Part shown: positions 10,391-20,149 of the stretch, one piece after another | How the letters are laid out: each line of letters opens with the position of its first letter | How positions within the stretch are numbered: the stretch's first letter is position 1 | Position numbers and translations under genes: made by a program | Notes under the pieces: model-generated | Databases searched by the model: none | Told to the model about the DNA's origin: nothing | The model's input: only the letters and a program-made list of their open reading frames with translations | Assembly (NCBI RefSeq): GCF_026627925.1 | Contig: NZ_JAPNLE010000009.1 | Span: 930,001-994,000, forward strand | Source: Cupriavidus sp. D39 | GTDB lineage: Bacteria; Pseudomonadota; Gammaproteobacteria; Burkholderiales; Burkholderiaceae | Reading direction: 5' to 3' | Length of the DNA stretch: 64,000 bases

Positions 10391-10407
10391 CGGCCCCTTC
10401 GGGGCCG
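10391..10407 (-). terminator. Hairpin downstream of marR
   Basis: CGGCCCCTTCGGGGCCG is a perfect GC-rich hairpin 19 bases past the marR stop codon. The following T tract is weak, so it is a possible rather than certain intrinsic terminator. Confidence 0.45.
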
Positions 10408-10425
10408 TTGCAAGAGGACGATGCA

Positions 10426-10947
10426 CTACTGCAAGTTGTCCCAGACCTTCTTCAGAAGCGAGCGCAGCGTGGCACTTTCTTCTTTTGTCAAACCCTTGAC
10501 TGCCCGCTTTTCGATCTGCGGCGCAATGGGCATTAGGACCGCTTCCAGCGAGCGCCCTGTCTCGGTCAAGTGAACATTCCAGCGGCGCTTGTCTTCGTCA
10601 CTGCGCGACCTGAGAATCAAGCCCTTCTTCTCAAGCGACTCTAACAGTGCAGTCAACGATGCCTTTTCGACACGGATACGCTGCGCAAGCTCGACCTGGC
10701 TATAGCCATCTTCACGCCAAAGCGCGCGCAGCGCTGTCCATTGCGCTGGCGAAATACTGTGGTCCAGCAGGCGCTCCCCGAGTACACGGGTAAACGAGCG
10801 ATGCGTGTGTCGGATCAGGTAGCCCAGTGGCTCCTGTTCTAGTTCCTCCGCGAGCGGTCTCGTGTGGTCAGTTCCGGCTGACTCATTCCTGGCTTCGTCG
10901 GTATGCTTCCGGCGCACTGCACGTGGCACGGTTCTTTTTGCGTCCAT
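10426..10947 (-). CDS. MarR-family transcriptional regulator
   Basis: A winged-helix dimeric regulator of 173 residues. After a charged N-terminus come the dimer helix (LGYLIRHTHRSFTRVLGERL), the recognition region (SQVELAQRIRVEKASLTALL ESLEKKGL) and the wing (RSRSDEDKRRWNVHLTETG). These genes usually repress their neighbours and respond to aromatic or phenolic ligands. It is divergent from the amidohydrolase-DoxX pair across a 215-base gap rich in inverted repeats, and is followed on its own strand by the Bug receptor. Control of both flanks is likely but inferred. Confidence 0.9.
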   Translation of the reverse strand: MDAKRTVPRAVRRKHTDEARNESAGTDHTRPLAEELEQEPLGYLIRHTHRSFTRVLGERLLDHSISPAQWTALRALWREDGYSQVELAQRIRVEKASLTALLESLEKKGLILRSRSDEDKRRWNVHLTETGRSLEAVLMPIAPQIEKRAVKGLTKEESATLRSLLKKVWDNLQ

Positions 10948-11060
10948 GGTTTCAGCGTTGTGAAGGGAGTGATGCAGCAACTGCAATTGCAGTCATTGCA
11001 AAGTATACGCCCATACCATCGACTAACATACGAACTGACGTACATTCTGACGATATGGTA

Positions 11061-11077
11061 TCGTACCATACGATATG
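11061..11077. promoter_or_regulatory. Inverted repeat TATGGTA-TCG-TACCATA, candidate MarR operator
   Basis: A perfect 7-bp inverted repeat with a 3-bp spacer lies in the divergent marR-amidohydrolase promoter region. Partly overlapping sequences (CGATAT, ACGATATGCGTACGATC) extend the symmetry. Position and form suit a MarR dimer, but binding is not shown. Confidence 0.4.
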
Positions 11078-11162
11078 CGTACGATCGACTTTGGGGCGCG
11101 CTACCGGGAGACCAGTACGTCGCTACGGTTGAGTCAAGTAGCAATACCCTGTGGAGGTGCAA

Positions 11163-12128
11163 ATGAAGATCGACATACACGCGCACGTGATAGACAAGGA
11201 CTACCTTGATGCCCTGGTTACGCAGATGGGGTTATCGGTATCGCGTAACGCTAGTACAGGACAAACGTTCCTTCGCAAGGGAAATACCACCGTTGCCTGG
11301 TTCCGGGATGAATTCTTCGATCCGGACGAACGTGTGCGCACGATGGATCGTCTTGGGGTCGACTTGCGGATTCTCTCGCTTTCGAGTCCCAGCGTGTATG
11401 AATGGCCGGCGCATGATCAGGTGATCTGGGCACGCCGCATCAATGATGCAAACGCTCGCATGCGCGACTTGCATCCACAGAGATTCCGCGGACTTGCAGT
11501 CTTGCCGATGGCAGATGTAAAAGCCGCGCTGACCGAGCTGAAGCGGGCCATAGACGAGCTTGGCCTTGTTGGCGTCGCGATGGGTTCCAACATCGGTGGT
11601 GCACCGCTGAATCATCGCGACTTCGAGGAGTTGTGGGCGGAGATCGACCGGCGCCGTCTGCCGGTGGTGGAACACCCGATGCAGCCGCTGGGTACGGACC
11701 ACATGGATGAATTCGAACTACCGATTCGCGTAGGCTTCATCTACGAAACGACCACAGCACTGACCCGAATGATCTACGCCGGCGTGTTCGAGCGCTATCC
11801 GAATTTCCCATTCATCGTTGCACATACGGGTGGATCGCTGCTTGGACTCCTGGAGCGTCTGGACAATGGCTATCGCATCTTTCCGGACTGCAGGGCGCAC
11901 ATTACACGCCTGCCAAGCGAGTTTGCGCGTCGACTCTACTACGACACCTGCTCGTTCTATGGCCCGGCCATCATGTCCGCACGCGAGATCGTTGGCGCGG
12001 AGCGGCTGCTATGGGGGGCGGACGACCCATTTATCGGTGCCGACATGTCGCATGTGACATCGCTCGGCATTCCGGAAAGAGAGAAGGATCTGATCCTGGG
12101 GGAAATGCTGCCCGATTGTTCTCGTTGA
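11163..12128 (+). CDS. Amidohydrolase-2 family metal-dependent hydrolase/decarboxylase (ACMSD-like)
   Basis: A TIM-barrel metal enzyme of 321 residues. It begins MKIDIHAHV, with the metal-binding HxH, and carries later conserved elements: the VEHPMQPLG strand, the VAHTGGS His loop and the terminal WGADDPF Asp motif. GGAGG stands 6 bases before the ATG at 11163, fixing that start over a GTG 12 bases upstream. The family includes decarboxylases of aromatic-ring breakdown products; the substrate is unknown. The C-terminus looks altered: one extra A at 12103-12105 would replace the last residues by the family ending ENAARLFSLN and a 323-residue protein. It heads a pair with a DoxX gene 71 bases downstream. 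Confidence 0.88.
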   Translation: MKIDIHAHVIDKDYLDALVTQMGLSVSRNASTGQTFLRKGNTTVAWFRDEFFDPDERVRTMDRLGVDLRILSLSSPSVYEWPAHDQVIWARRINDANARMRDLHPQRFRGLAVLPMADVKAALTELKRAIDELGLVGVAMGSNIGGAPLNHRDFEELWAEIDRRRLPVVEHPMQPLGTDHMDEFELPIRVGFIYETTTALTRMIYAGVFERYPNFPFIVAHTGGSLLGLLERLDNGYRIFPDCRAHITRLPSEFARRLYYDTCSFYGPAIMSAREIVGAERLLWGADDPFIGADMSHVTSLGIPEREKDLILGEMLPDCSR

Positions 12129-12199
12129 ATTGATCAAACGCATTCCACGGTCGACCCGGGTCCCGAGACGACACATCTGTTTGCCACAAGGAGTCAATA

Positions 12200-12598
12200 G
12201 TGAAGACTACGAACACGGCAGTCATCCGAGCTGCCAGAGCACTAATTGCCGTTCTTTTCCTGATTGCCGGGATTCGCAAACTACTTGCCTGGAATGCTAC
12301 GACGGCCTACTTCAGTGCGCTGGGCATACCATTTCCCAAACTTGCGCTGCCGGTGACCATCCTGATCGAGCTCGGCGGAGCCATTGCACTGATCGCCGGC
12401 TGGCGCATCCGAGCCGTAGCCTGGGGAATGGCGGTCTTCACGCTTGGCAGCGCGCTCATTGCTCACCGTTTCTGGCTGGCGGACCCAGTCACGTTTGGCA
12501 ATCAACTCAACCACTTCCTCAAGAATCTCGCTATCGCTGGAGGCTTCCTGCTGCTGGCGCAGAGCGCGCCGCCCGTCGAGCAGCGCGACGCATCCTAG
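12200..12598 (+). CDS. DoxX-family membrane protein
   Basis: A four-helix inner-membrane protein of 132 residues. It shows the DoxX outline: RAARALIAVLFLIAGIRKLL, a short loop, LALPVTILIELGGAIALIAG, then AWGMAVFTLGSALIAHRFW and a last helix. The start is GTG at 12200, preceded by AAGGAG with suitable spacing. The biochemical role of DoxX proteins is poorly defined; links to redox balance are reported for some relatives. It is likely co-transcribed with the amidohydrolase. Confidence 0.85.
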   Translation: MKTTNTAVIRAARALIAVLFLIAGIRKLLAWNATTAYFSALGIPFPKLALPVTILIELGGAIALIAGWRIRAVAWGMAVFTLGSALIAHRFWLADPVTFGNQLNHFLKNLAIAGGFLLLAQSAPPVEQRDAS

Positions 12599-13156
12599 AA
12601 CTTCGTCGATTGTCTCGGCATCTCTTCCTATTCCGGAGGCTTCCGACAGTTCGTGCGCTTGAAGGGCGGCTTCTTTCTGACCCCGCAGCTTCTACGCTGG
12701 CACTGCAAGCCTGCGCGCGTGACCGATGCACGAGAGAGCGTGCACCCGTTGGGGAGGCTCCCAGGGAGGGTCGCTCGAGCATGGGCGCCGCCGTTGAGCA
12801 CGCGGACCCGGTGGCCGCGCCATTGACAAGCGGGATCCGCTCTCGGATGGCGCACATGCGATTGGGACCCCCGACCCATTCACCGACGGTAGATCGCGAT
12901 ACGTTTTCCGACGGCACCTGAGCTAACGTAACGCCTGCACGTATGCCAGGCCGACCGTCGAAAGGCGGTCAGCCGCCGCAGCGGCAGGGTTGGGTTAGCG
13001 TCTTCCGACTCGGTACATGCTGCTAGATCGCTATGGCGTTCATATCTTCACCGAACAGCATCAACCGTTTTGTCATTTGTCGCAGATTTTGAGGTGCTGC
13101 CGCTCGGCAAAGAGCCGTTCTGTTGCGCGATGCAAAGGCTTCCCCTTCCCGCTGGT
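12599..13156. other. Gap without a recognisable gene
   Basis: No frame in this stretch resembles a known family on either strand. The open frames present have arginine-rich compositions typical of random reading in GC-rich DNA. Confidence 0.5.
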
Positions 13157-13415
13157 TCAGCCAGGCATTTCCCCGCTCACCCCCATCGCCGGGTCGCTCA
13201 CCGTATGCTTGCCCGTCTCCACCCGCCCCGCAAAGCGTCGGTAGAATGCGGGGTCGCTGTCGCAGGTCACGGCAAAGTCATACCACTGGCCGCTTGCCGC
13301 CAGGGACCAATGGCGGGAGTCGGTGCCCTTGCCGGCGACCGAGACGGGCCACGGGCCGTCCTTGCGGTAGGCCAGCGGCGTGATGGTGAAGTTGCAGGCT
13401 TTGTCGCCGGTGTTC

Positions 13416-13496
13416 ATCAGCTCGGCATAGACATCGCCATTGGTGATGTCGTAGCACACGCGGATCTCGGGCGCTGTCCCGGTATCGGCGATCCGG
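13416..13496. repeat. Tandem duplication, copy 1 (period 82 bp)
   Basis: An 81-base sequence beginning ATCAGCTCGGCATAGACATC is repeated exactly after one intervening G. Period 82 is not a multiple of three, so it shifts the phospholipase frame. Confidence 0.95.
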
Positions 13497-13497
13497 G

Positions 13498-13578
13498 ATC
13501 AGCTCGGCATAGACATCGCCATTGGTGATGTCGTAGCACACGCGGATCTCGGGCGCTGTCCCGGTATCGGCGATCCGG
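13498..13578. repeat. Tandem duplication, copy 2 (period 82 bp)
   Basis: Second exact copy of the 81-base unit. The first mismatch after it (C against G) marks the end of the duplicated segment. Confidence 0.95.
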
Positions 13579-15523
13579 CTGGTGTCGCCCTTGATGTGCC
13601 GGTGGTAGCCGTTCGGGCCGATGACCCAGAGGTCATACATGCCGAGGTTGTCCTGGAGCGCGTTCCAGGTGTCGCTCAGCAGCTTGCCGGCTTCGACGAC
13701 GTAGCGCCGTGGCAGGCGGCTGAGCTTGTAGCGGTCGTAGACGTGGAACACCGCAGCCTGCGTGCCTGTGTTGGAGAACAGGAGCTCCACTACGCCGGAG
13801 GCGTTGCAGCGCGCGCTGGTGTGCAGCTCATAGGGCAGCGCGCGAGAGGGCCGCGTGCCGCTGGCCTGGATCGGCAACTGCATATCAAGCGGCAACGGCA
13901 CGGCGGGCAGCGCTTGTTGCGCGCTGCGCAACTGATCCGCCGCGGCGCGCGTACTGCGGCCGTTAAGCGTGGGAAGGGCTTCGTCGTTCGGTGTCTTGAA
14001 ATTGAACGCGCTGGTCAGGTCGCCGCAGACGGCGCGGCGGAACGGGCTGATGTTGGGCTCCGCGACACCAAAGCGCGCCTCCAGGAAACGCAGCACCGAT
14101 GTGTGATCGAACACTTGCGAGTTCACCCAGCCACCGCGGCTCCACGGCGAAATCGCGAACAGCGGCACGCGCGGGCCCGGGCCGTAGACGCGGCCGTCCG
14201 GCGCCGGCTGGCTGCTGCTGCCCGCCGGCGCGGGATGGCTGAAGTACTCGGCGCTCATGTCGGCATCGCTGAGCGTCGACTTCCCTGCCAGCGACAGGTC
14301 GGCGTTGCGTGACGGCGCCGACGGCGAGGGCATATGGTCGAAGTAGCCGTCGTTCTCATCGAAGTTGACCAGCAGTACTGTCTTGCTCCACACCTCGGGC
14401 ACGGCAGTGAGCGCATCCAGGACTTCCTGCAGGAACCACGCGCCCTGCACAGGGCTGGACGGCCCCGGGTGCTCGCAATAGATCGAGGGCGCATTCATCC
14501 AGCTCACCTGCGGCAGTTTGCCCTCGCGGATGTCCCGTTTGAACGCATCCAGGTAGTTCTCGGGGCCGATGCCCGGCAGCGTATTGGCGATGCCCTTGTA
14601 GAGCGGATTGGCGGCATTGTCCGTGGCAGCATCGTAGGCGTGGTACGGCAGGGCCTGGCCGGTATTGGCATAGGGTACGCCGGGTGCGCCGCCACTGGAT
14701 ACCGGGAAGCCGGACGCAATGTTGGCGAGGCGGAACGGTCGGAACGCGCCCAGCATGTTGTCGCCCCATTCGTCCGGCATGTTCTGGTACGAGATCCAGT
14801 TGATGCCTGCTTCTTCCAGGCGTTCCGCATAGGTTTTCCAGGTGTAGCCCCTGTTGGCCGTGGCAGGCAAGCCGTCGATCCAGTCCCACTCGTTATTGAC
14901 AAAGGCAACGCCGGCGGCGGCGCCGTTGGTTCCCGTCAGGTGGAAGGAGCGGTTGGCATCCGTGCCGGTATGCATCGAGCAGTGATACGCATCGCGGAGG
15001 GTGAACGCATTGGCCAGCGCGAACTGGAACGGTATCTCCTTCTCCTTGAAGTACCCCATGGAAGTATCCGTCTTATGGGTTGGCCAGTTTGCCATGCGCC
15101 CGTTGTCCCAGGCCTTCTGGCTGTCTGCCCAGGCATGGGGCGTACCGGCCGCGCGCTGCGCGTTGTTGGCGCTGCCGTCCAGGTGATACGGCGTGAGCAC
15201 TGCGCCGTTGGTGCGCTGCTGCTGCCATACCTTGCGGCCGTTGGGCAGCGGGATGGTGAGCCGGTCGCCGAAGCCGCGAACGCCCTTGAGTGTGCCGAAG
15301 TAGTGGTCGAACGAGCGGTTCTCCTGCATCAGGATGACCACATGCTCGACGTCCTTGATGGTCCCGGTCGCGTTGTTGGCGGGTATCGCCAATGCCTTGC
15401 GGATGCTGGGCGGAAAGGCGGCCAGTGTGGCGGCGGCAAAGCCCGTGCCGGTGACTGCCCGTAGAAAGTTGCGGCGTGAATTCATCGTCTGGATCTGGTG
15501 CTCATTGGATTCGTAATCGTTCA

Positions 15524-15682
15524 TCAAGGCGCGCAGCGCATTTCGCGGGCGGCCGGCTGCTCGGGCGTGCCGGGCGCTGGCGGGTTCGCGTTGGACGTAT
15601 CGTTGTTGTCACCGCCGCATGCGGCGAGCGTCGCGGCAACGATCAAGGCGGCAAGCATTCTTGCAAGGCGCTTGGGAGGCAT
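15524..15682 (-). CDS. Small secreted lipoprotein coupled to phospholipase C
   Basis: A 52-residue peptide starting MPPKRLARMLAALIVAATLA and continuing to a lipobox cysteine (LAACGGDNND), followed by a Pro/Ala-rich tail. The signal and lipobox are clear; no family is recognised. Its TGA overlaps a possible ATG of the phospholipase gene at 15527 (ATGA), which suggests translational coupling and a role connected with the enzyme. It could be a truncated gene, since mature lipoproteins this short are unusual. Confidence 0.65.
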   Translation of the reverse strand: MPPKRLARMLAALIVAATLAACGGDNNDTSNANPPAPGTPEQPAAREMRCAP

Positions 15683-15899
15683 GGGGGTTCTTTAGAATGT
15701 GAAAGAAATAAGACTGAATATTTGCAAACAGAGACAATTGGAAAGCCGCGAGTGTAGGTCCGCCCTGTGACACGGGCATGACCCGGCGCAAGGGAGGGAG
15801 GCATTGTCAACTTGCCCAGAGTGAGACATAACGGCAGCAGGTGTAACCATCGTTCAGATGGCTAGTCGACGGATTTTTGGCGACTCTCGGCTTCCCACC

Positions 15900-16190
15900 G
15901 TGCGTCATCTGCTGCGCAGTGCGCTGATAGGGAAGGTTGTCCCGGACCTTGACGAGGCCCGATTGCCTATTGACGTGCCAGCCGCCACAGGCTCAGATTC
16001 ACGTTCGCCGGCGCCTGGCTGTCATGGATGAAGTCGAAGGTGGCCAGATCCCACGCGACGCGCCCGCCTGCGGTCCTGACCGGCATCTTCGGCAAGGGTG
16101 CGACCACGCCCCGCGCCGCTTCGGCAAAATCCGCGCAGTCACCGAACGGCAGGCGGTACGACATCCACTGTCGTACCGCCACTGAAGCCA
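15900..16190 (-). pseudogene. Alkylsulfatase (SdsA family) N-terminal remnant
   Basis: The minus strand reads RLPFGDCADFAEAARGVVAP, then GRVAWDLATFDFIHDSQAPA, NVNLSLWRLARQ and a stop. The order LPF-D-DF-AxRG-xAPLP, GRVxWDL and APxxVNxSLWRxAR is that of the N-terminal domain of linear alkylsulfatases. After the stop another frame continues GLVKVRDNLPYQ, which matches the family's next strand. The metallo-beta-lactamase core is absent, so this is a decayed stub. Confidence 0.55.
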
Positions 16191-16739
16191 ACTCCACTGG
16201 GGATGTAGGAACGGCACCGAATCGGCGGAAAGGCCACCACCGTGGAGCAAGCCCACTCGAAGCAGGATGTGATTCGGTATAACTCCGGTCCGAAACTCCC
16301 GCGAAATACATTCATGTTCGTGAAAGAACATGCTTCCCCCACGCCTGGCAAATCGCGGTTTAGTTCTGTTGCACGGTGGGCGGACAGGACGACGTTCGCC
16401 ACCTCGTGGTATGGGATTCGGCACCACCTGCGCCGATTTGCACAGCGAGGACGCTGCACGGCACGAAGCCACACACGCGCGTCAGTGGAGGATGGGCGCC
16501 CCACTGATGCTGAGTGCTCGTCCGCCCCCTCCCCAGGCAGGTAGCTTCTGCTGCCAAACCCAGGTTTACGGTTGGAGTAGGAATCCTGGCGATTAATTGC
16601 ATTTTGACGATCAAAGGATGCTCGCCACGGACAGTTACCCACCGTGTCCACGTGAGCAGCCAAGCGAAATCGCCGCGTTGATCCTCGCCCCGACGCTCTC
16701 TCCCGAAAGCTACAATGGGGCCGGATCAGGCGACACGAA
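16191..16739. other. Gap without a recognisable gene
   Basis: No frame on either strand resembles a known family, and no RNA gene or clear repeat is seen between the alkylsulfatase stub and the ankyrin gene. Confidence 0.45.
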
Positions 16740-17308
16740 ATGAAGAAGCCAGACATCAAGAGATGCGAGGGATACCGGCAGTTCGAAAAGATCCATGCGG
16801 CCTTCTGCACCGGCGACATCGATGCGCTGCGGGCGGCGGTTGATGATCCGGCCGGCATTCCCAACGAACCCATGCCGCCGGGGATTGGGCCTTGCCTGGA
16901 GTACGCGATCTACCATAGCCCGCTGCCCCTTATCCGCACCCTGCTTGAGATCGGGGCGGATCCCCGGCCGGTGGATCATGCGGGTTTTCCACCGCTATTG
17001 CGGCGCTTTCATGTAGTCTCGCCCGGCCAGGCGCACCCGCACGAACGGATGTGATCGAGGTGCTCAGGCTGCTGCTAGCCTTCGGCGCCGACCCTGCGCA
17101 GCGCGGCATCAATGACTATAGTGCGCTGCACATGGCCGTGAGCGTGCGCAATTTGCCTGCGGTAAAGATGCTGCTGGCGGCGGGTGCGGACGCGACTAGC
17201 CGGACGCGCATCGACGACTGCAGAACCCCACGCGAGATGGCCGAGGCAATGGGGTTGTCCGGGATTTCACAGTTGCTGGCTGCCCATGAAGTGAGCGAAC
17301 GGCTGTAG
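16740..17308 (+). pseudogene. Ankyrin-repeat protein, frameshifted
   Basis: A small repeat protein likely to mediate protein contacts. The first part (KCEGYRQFEKIHAAFCTGD then LEYAIYHSPLPLIRTLLEIG, ADPRPVDHAGFPPL) and second part (VIEVLRLLLAFGADPAQRGI, NDYSALHMAVSVRNLPAVKM, LLAAGADATSRT) are typical ankyrin helices and loops. They sit in two frames. One extra A near 16997 joins them as GFPPLIAALSCSLARPG and gives 189 residues. No signal peptide is seen, so a cytoplasmic protein is expected. Its 3' end recurs as a fragment at 22.28 kb. Confidence 0.8.
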
Positions 17309-17524
17309 CGCCGATCAACCATCGACCCGCACCGAGCACTGTCACCCTCGCCCACCATTCAAGCCATTGAATGGGATGCCACCTCAGCGGCGTCCCGCTC
17401 GTTTCCGGCTCACCGTCTTCGCTTCTGGTCGGTCACCTTCGCTTCGCCATTGTGGCTATTCTTGTCCGCCTAGTGGCGGCCTTCGAGATATCCGGTTGCT
17501 GAGCAGCTCGGTGGCAAAGCGCCT

Positions 17525-17760
17525 CGTCACAGCCCCTATGTTGCCAACCTACCAAGATGGGCAACTGGCGCGAGGATGCGGCATCGTTACGGTTCGCCAG
17601 CGACCCGGCACCGCCAAGGGCGTAGTCTTTATGACTTTGGAGGATGAAACGGGGCCCATCGATGTCATCGTCTGGCCTCGGTCTTGGAGAGGCAGCGCCG
17701 CGAGGTGTTGACTGCCACGCTCGTCGGCGTAGATGGAAAATGGCAGTGCGAGGTAAGGTT
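17525..17760 (+). pseudogene. Error-prone DNA polymerase DnaE2 C-terminal remnant
   Basis: The frame reads YQDGQLARGCGIVTVRQRPG, then TAKGVVFMTLEDETGPIDVI and VWPR, the OB-fold tail of DnaE2 (ImuC). After one missing G near 17680 it continues LERQRREVLTATLVGVDGKW. Only about 75 residues of a roughly 1,000-residue protein remain, and the end is cut where AT-rich DNA begins. It is a dead fragment. Confidence 0.75.
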
Positions 17761-18939
17761 CGTCACCTCACTTTTAACTCATTGCAAATATCGGCAAGTC
17801 ATAAGATATATAACAAAATTATCTGTTTGTGCGACGCAAAAGTCGTATTTTTCAGTCCTATACTTAATGCAATTTTTTAACTGGCAATAGATGACGAATA
17901 ACCACAACAAATTCCACCTAATTTTTAAAACAATTACACAGCACTGAGTACCTGGTGCCGTATTTGTCATTGATGTTGCCTATCGGCTACCGGCATGTTG
18001 GATGTTCACAGTGAACGCGCTAGCAAGATAGGCTCGCGTGACGCCTATCCTGATGGAGAAAAATACATCGAAGCTTGACGTCTATAAAAAGACATCAGAA
18101 CGTTTCTGCGAGATAAATTCATCTCCAAGCACTGCGACGTCCTCGCTCGCAGTCTAATGCATGGGACGGACCATAGTGCACCGAAAGAGCGCACAGGTAT
18201 TAGCCACCAACATCGAAATGGTACCGGGGCCTGTAGGAGGGACGAGTGAATAAAGAATTAAGAAGGTACTTGCTTGACGACGAACGCTGCATTCGGCGAA
18301 GCCTTGTCCGCAGCGAACCATACGGCCCCTCCTTTTCTAGACGGGGCGGTGTCGTGGCGGGCAAAAGCGCGAGGCGAAAAAGAGCGTAGAAATGCCCCCC
18401 GGGGAATGACATGCAGCAACCAGCGGATGTTGAATTCGACCGCATAAGCAATGCGCGCAAGGGTCGCCGCTCTTTCCCCTGAGCCATCACCTGCGCATGC
18501 CGTCGCTCAGCGCGCCACTCCACTGGCCAGCCTGTCGCCGGCTGGCGTTGTAACGCCGAACTCTGGCTAGCCGTTGACGACCACAAATCGAATTGCACCG
18601 AACCGGTGCGGCAGCGCATCCCCCTTGGCAAGCCCGAGTGCGAAGCTCGACGCGATTCCCTTCCTTCGTCCGGGTCACAGCCGAGGCACAATAGACTTGG
18701 GATAAACTCGGCTAATTCGGGCTTGCCAATCTCGCTGTGCGTACTAAAGTGCCCTGCGTGTGGAGAAGGCCTCATGGAGGACAACGAGCTCCGCCGGATA
18801 CTTGGCGAGCCTGAGGGAATCTGCTGAATAGGGGCGCCCGTCTTGCGCGAGGGCTAGCAATGCAAGCAATCGGCCGAATCGTGGCCATGCATAGTGCGGA
18901 AGCAAGTACAATCAGGCCCGAAACTTCCTCCTGCCTCCC
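17761..18939. other. Long gap, AT-rich at its left end, no clear gene
   Basis: From 17761 to about 18150 base composition drops sharply relative to the neighbours, suggesting foreign or non-coding DNA. An open frame on the minus strand (18200-18784) has no recognisable family and a poor residue composition; I do not call it. A 13-bp inverted repeat lies at 18625-18637 and 18717-18729. Confidence 0.5.
18625..18729. repeat. 13-bp inverted repeat pair enclosing 79 bp
   Basis: TTGGCAAGCCCGA at 18625-18637 and its exact complement TCGGGCTTGCCAA at 18717-18729 face each other. The distance suits a miniature inverted-repeat element or the end pair of an excised unit. No flanking target duplication is obvious. 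Confidence 0.4.
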
Positions 18940-20007
18940 ATGCAATATAAAGTCGCTCTAGCTATTGCCGCTCTGGTGCCATTTATATCTCCTTTTGCGA
19001 GCGCCCAGGTTCGTGGGGCAGGCTCAACTGCCGCGGCACCTGTCTACCAGATTTGGGCGGAATCCTACAGAGCGTCCACAGGCACACATATCGCGTATGA
19101 AGCGGTGGGCTCGAGCGAGGGCATGAAGCGCGTGCGCGAGGGAGGCATCGATTTTGGGGCGTCGGATGTGCCGCTGTCGGCGTCGGAAGCAAAGCGTGTC
19201 CATCTGGTGCTGGTGCCAACCGTGGTTACCGCAGCCGTTCCCGTTGTCAATCTTCCTTCTGTTGCCCAGGGCCAATTGCGGCTCACCGGCGACGTGCTGG
19301 CCAAGATATTCCTGGGAACGCTCGACGCGTGGGACGCTTCCGAAATTCAAGCGCTGAATCCCGGTATCACGCTTCCAAAGTTGAAGATTCGGCCGGTCGT
19401 ACGCGCTGACGGTTCAGGAACGACCTTTCACTTCACGGACTATCTGAGCAATGTTAGCGACGATTGGAAAACGACCTTCGGCACGAAGTCTTCCCTCTCC
19501 TGGCCGGCCGGTTTTTTGCCCGCAAAAGGAAGCGGCGAGGTCGTCCGAGCGGTGCGAAGCAACGCTGGAACCATCGGTTACATCGACTACAACTACGTGC
19601 TCGACGCCGGCCTCAGCCCCGTTCAGTTACGCAACGCGGCAGGAAATTTCGTAACCGCTCAGGTCAACAGCTTTCGCGAAGCCGTGTTGAACAGCGACTG
19701 GAACAGAAAGGGCGATTTTTCCAGCAGCCTGGTCAACCGCCCGGGCCGAGATACATGGCCAATTACGATGGGCACGTTCATTGCGGTGCCCGAAATCAGT
19801 AAATCCGGAAAGCAAACGCTGGCTGCGCTCCGGTTTGTCACCTGGGGATATTTGCACGGAGACGACCTGGCTCGACAGGCCAAGTTCGTCCCCCTTCCGG
19901 AACGCGTTCAGGCTAATGCTTATCGCGAACTCGCGCGAGTCACTGATGAGTCCGGTGCCATGATTGGCTTGCAAAGCATGGCTAGCACTCCCGGCAACAA
20001 GCCATAA
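18940..20007 (+). CDS. PstS-like phosphate ABC transporter substrate-binding protein
   Basis: A 355-residue periplasmic protein with a cleavable signal (MQYKVALAIAALVPFISPFA SAQ). The PstS folds are clear: VRGAGSTAAAPVYQIWAESY, the phosphate loop YEAVGSSEGMKRV, DFGASDVPLS and the second-site motif RADGSGTTFHFTDYLS with SGEVVRAVRSNAGTIGYIDY. It should bind phosphate or a similar oxyanion. No pstC, pstA or pstB is nearby, so it may be an orphan receptor serving a transporter elsewhere. A PsiF-type gene, also linked to phosphate starvation, lies 0.9 kb away on the other strand. Confidence 0.9.
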   Translation: MQYKVALAIAALVPFISPFASAQVRGAGSTAAAPVYQIWAESYRASTGTHIAYEAVGSSEGMKRVREGGIDFGASDVPLSASEAKRVHLVLVPTVVTAAVPVVNLPSVAQGQLRLTGDVLAKIFLGTLDAWDASEIQALNPGITLPKLKIRPVVRADGSGTTFHFTDYLSNVSDDWKTTFGTKSSLSWPAGFLPAKGSGEVVRAVRSNAGTIGYIDYNYVLDAGLSPVQLRNAAGNFVTAQVNSFREAVLNSDWNRKGDFSSSLVNRPGRDTWPITMGTFIAVPEISKSGKQTLAALRFVTWGYLHGDDLARQAKFVPLPERVQANAYRELARVTDESGAMIGLQSMASTPGNKP

Positions 20008-20149
20008 GCGCCTTGAATTCGCCAAGTCCGCGACACAGAAGGTTCTTCTGGTGATTGCGGCAACGGATTTCTCTGGTGACAAACCGCGCCTGGTTTCGCA
20101 AAGAGGGTTAGCGGTACACACCATTGCGGCCATAGTCATGAGCGCCCGA

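Larger units (their letters stand above)
13157..15485 (-). pseudogene. Phosphocholine-type phospholipase C (Tat-exported), frameshifted by an 82-bp tandem duplication
   Basis: An exported phosphoesterase of the bacterial phospholipase C/AcpA family, hydrolysing phospholipid head groups outside the cytoplasm. The N-terminus SRRNFLRAVTGTGFAAATLA is a twin-arginine signal. The catalytic domain shows HVVILMQENRSFDHYFGTLKG, YHCSMHTGTDANR, and NFDENDGYFDHM. C-terminal domains of unknown function finish it. An exact 82-bp duplication near the 3' end shifts the frame. Removing one unit gives 2,247 bases, a clean 748-residue frame ending in DPAMGVSGEMPG. As it stands the last 90 or so residues are replaced. 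Alternative start at 15527 overlaps the upstream lipoprotein stop. Tat motif favours 15485 but coupling favours 15527. Confidence 0.9.

Noticed and set aside
12130..12921. Open frame overlapping the DoxX gene and the gap after it
   Set aside because: Arg/Cys-rich, no ribosome site, and it overlaps a convincing DoxX gene in another frame.
18200..18784. 194-codon minus-strand frame
   Set aside because: No recognisable family, irregular composition and no ribosome site; kept only as part of an unassigned gap.
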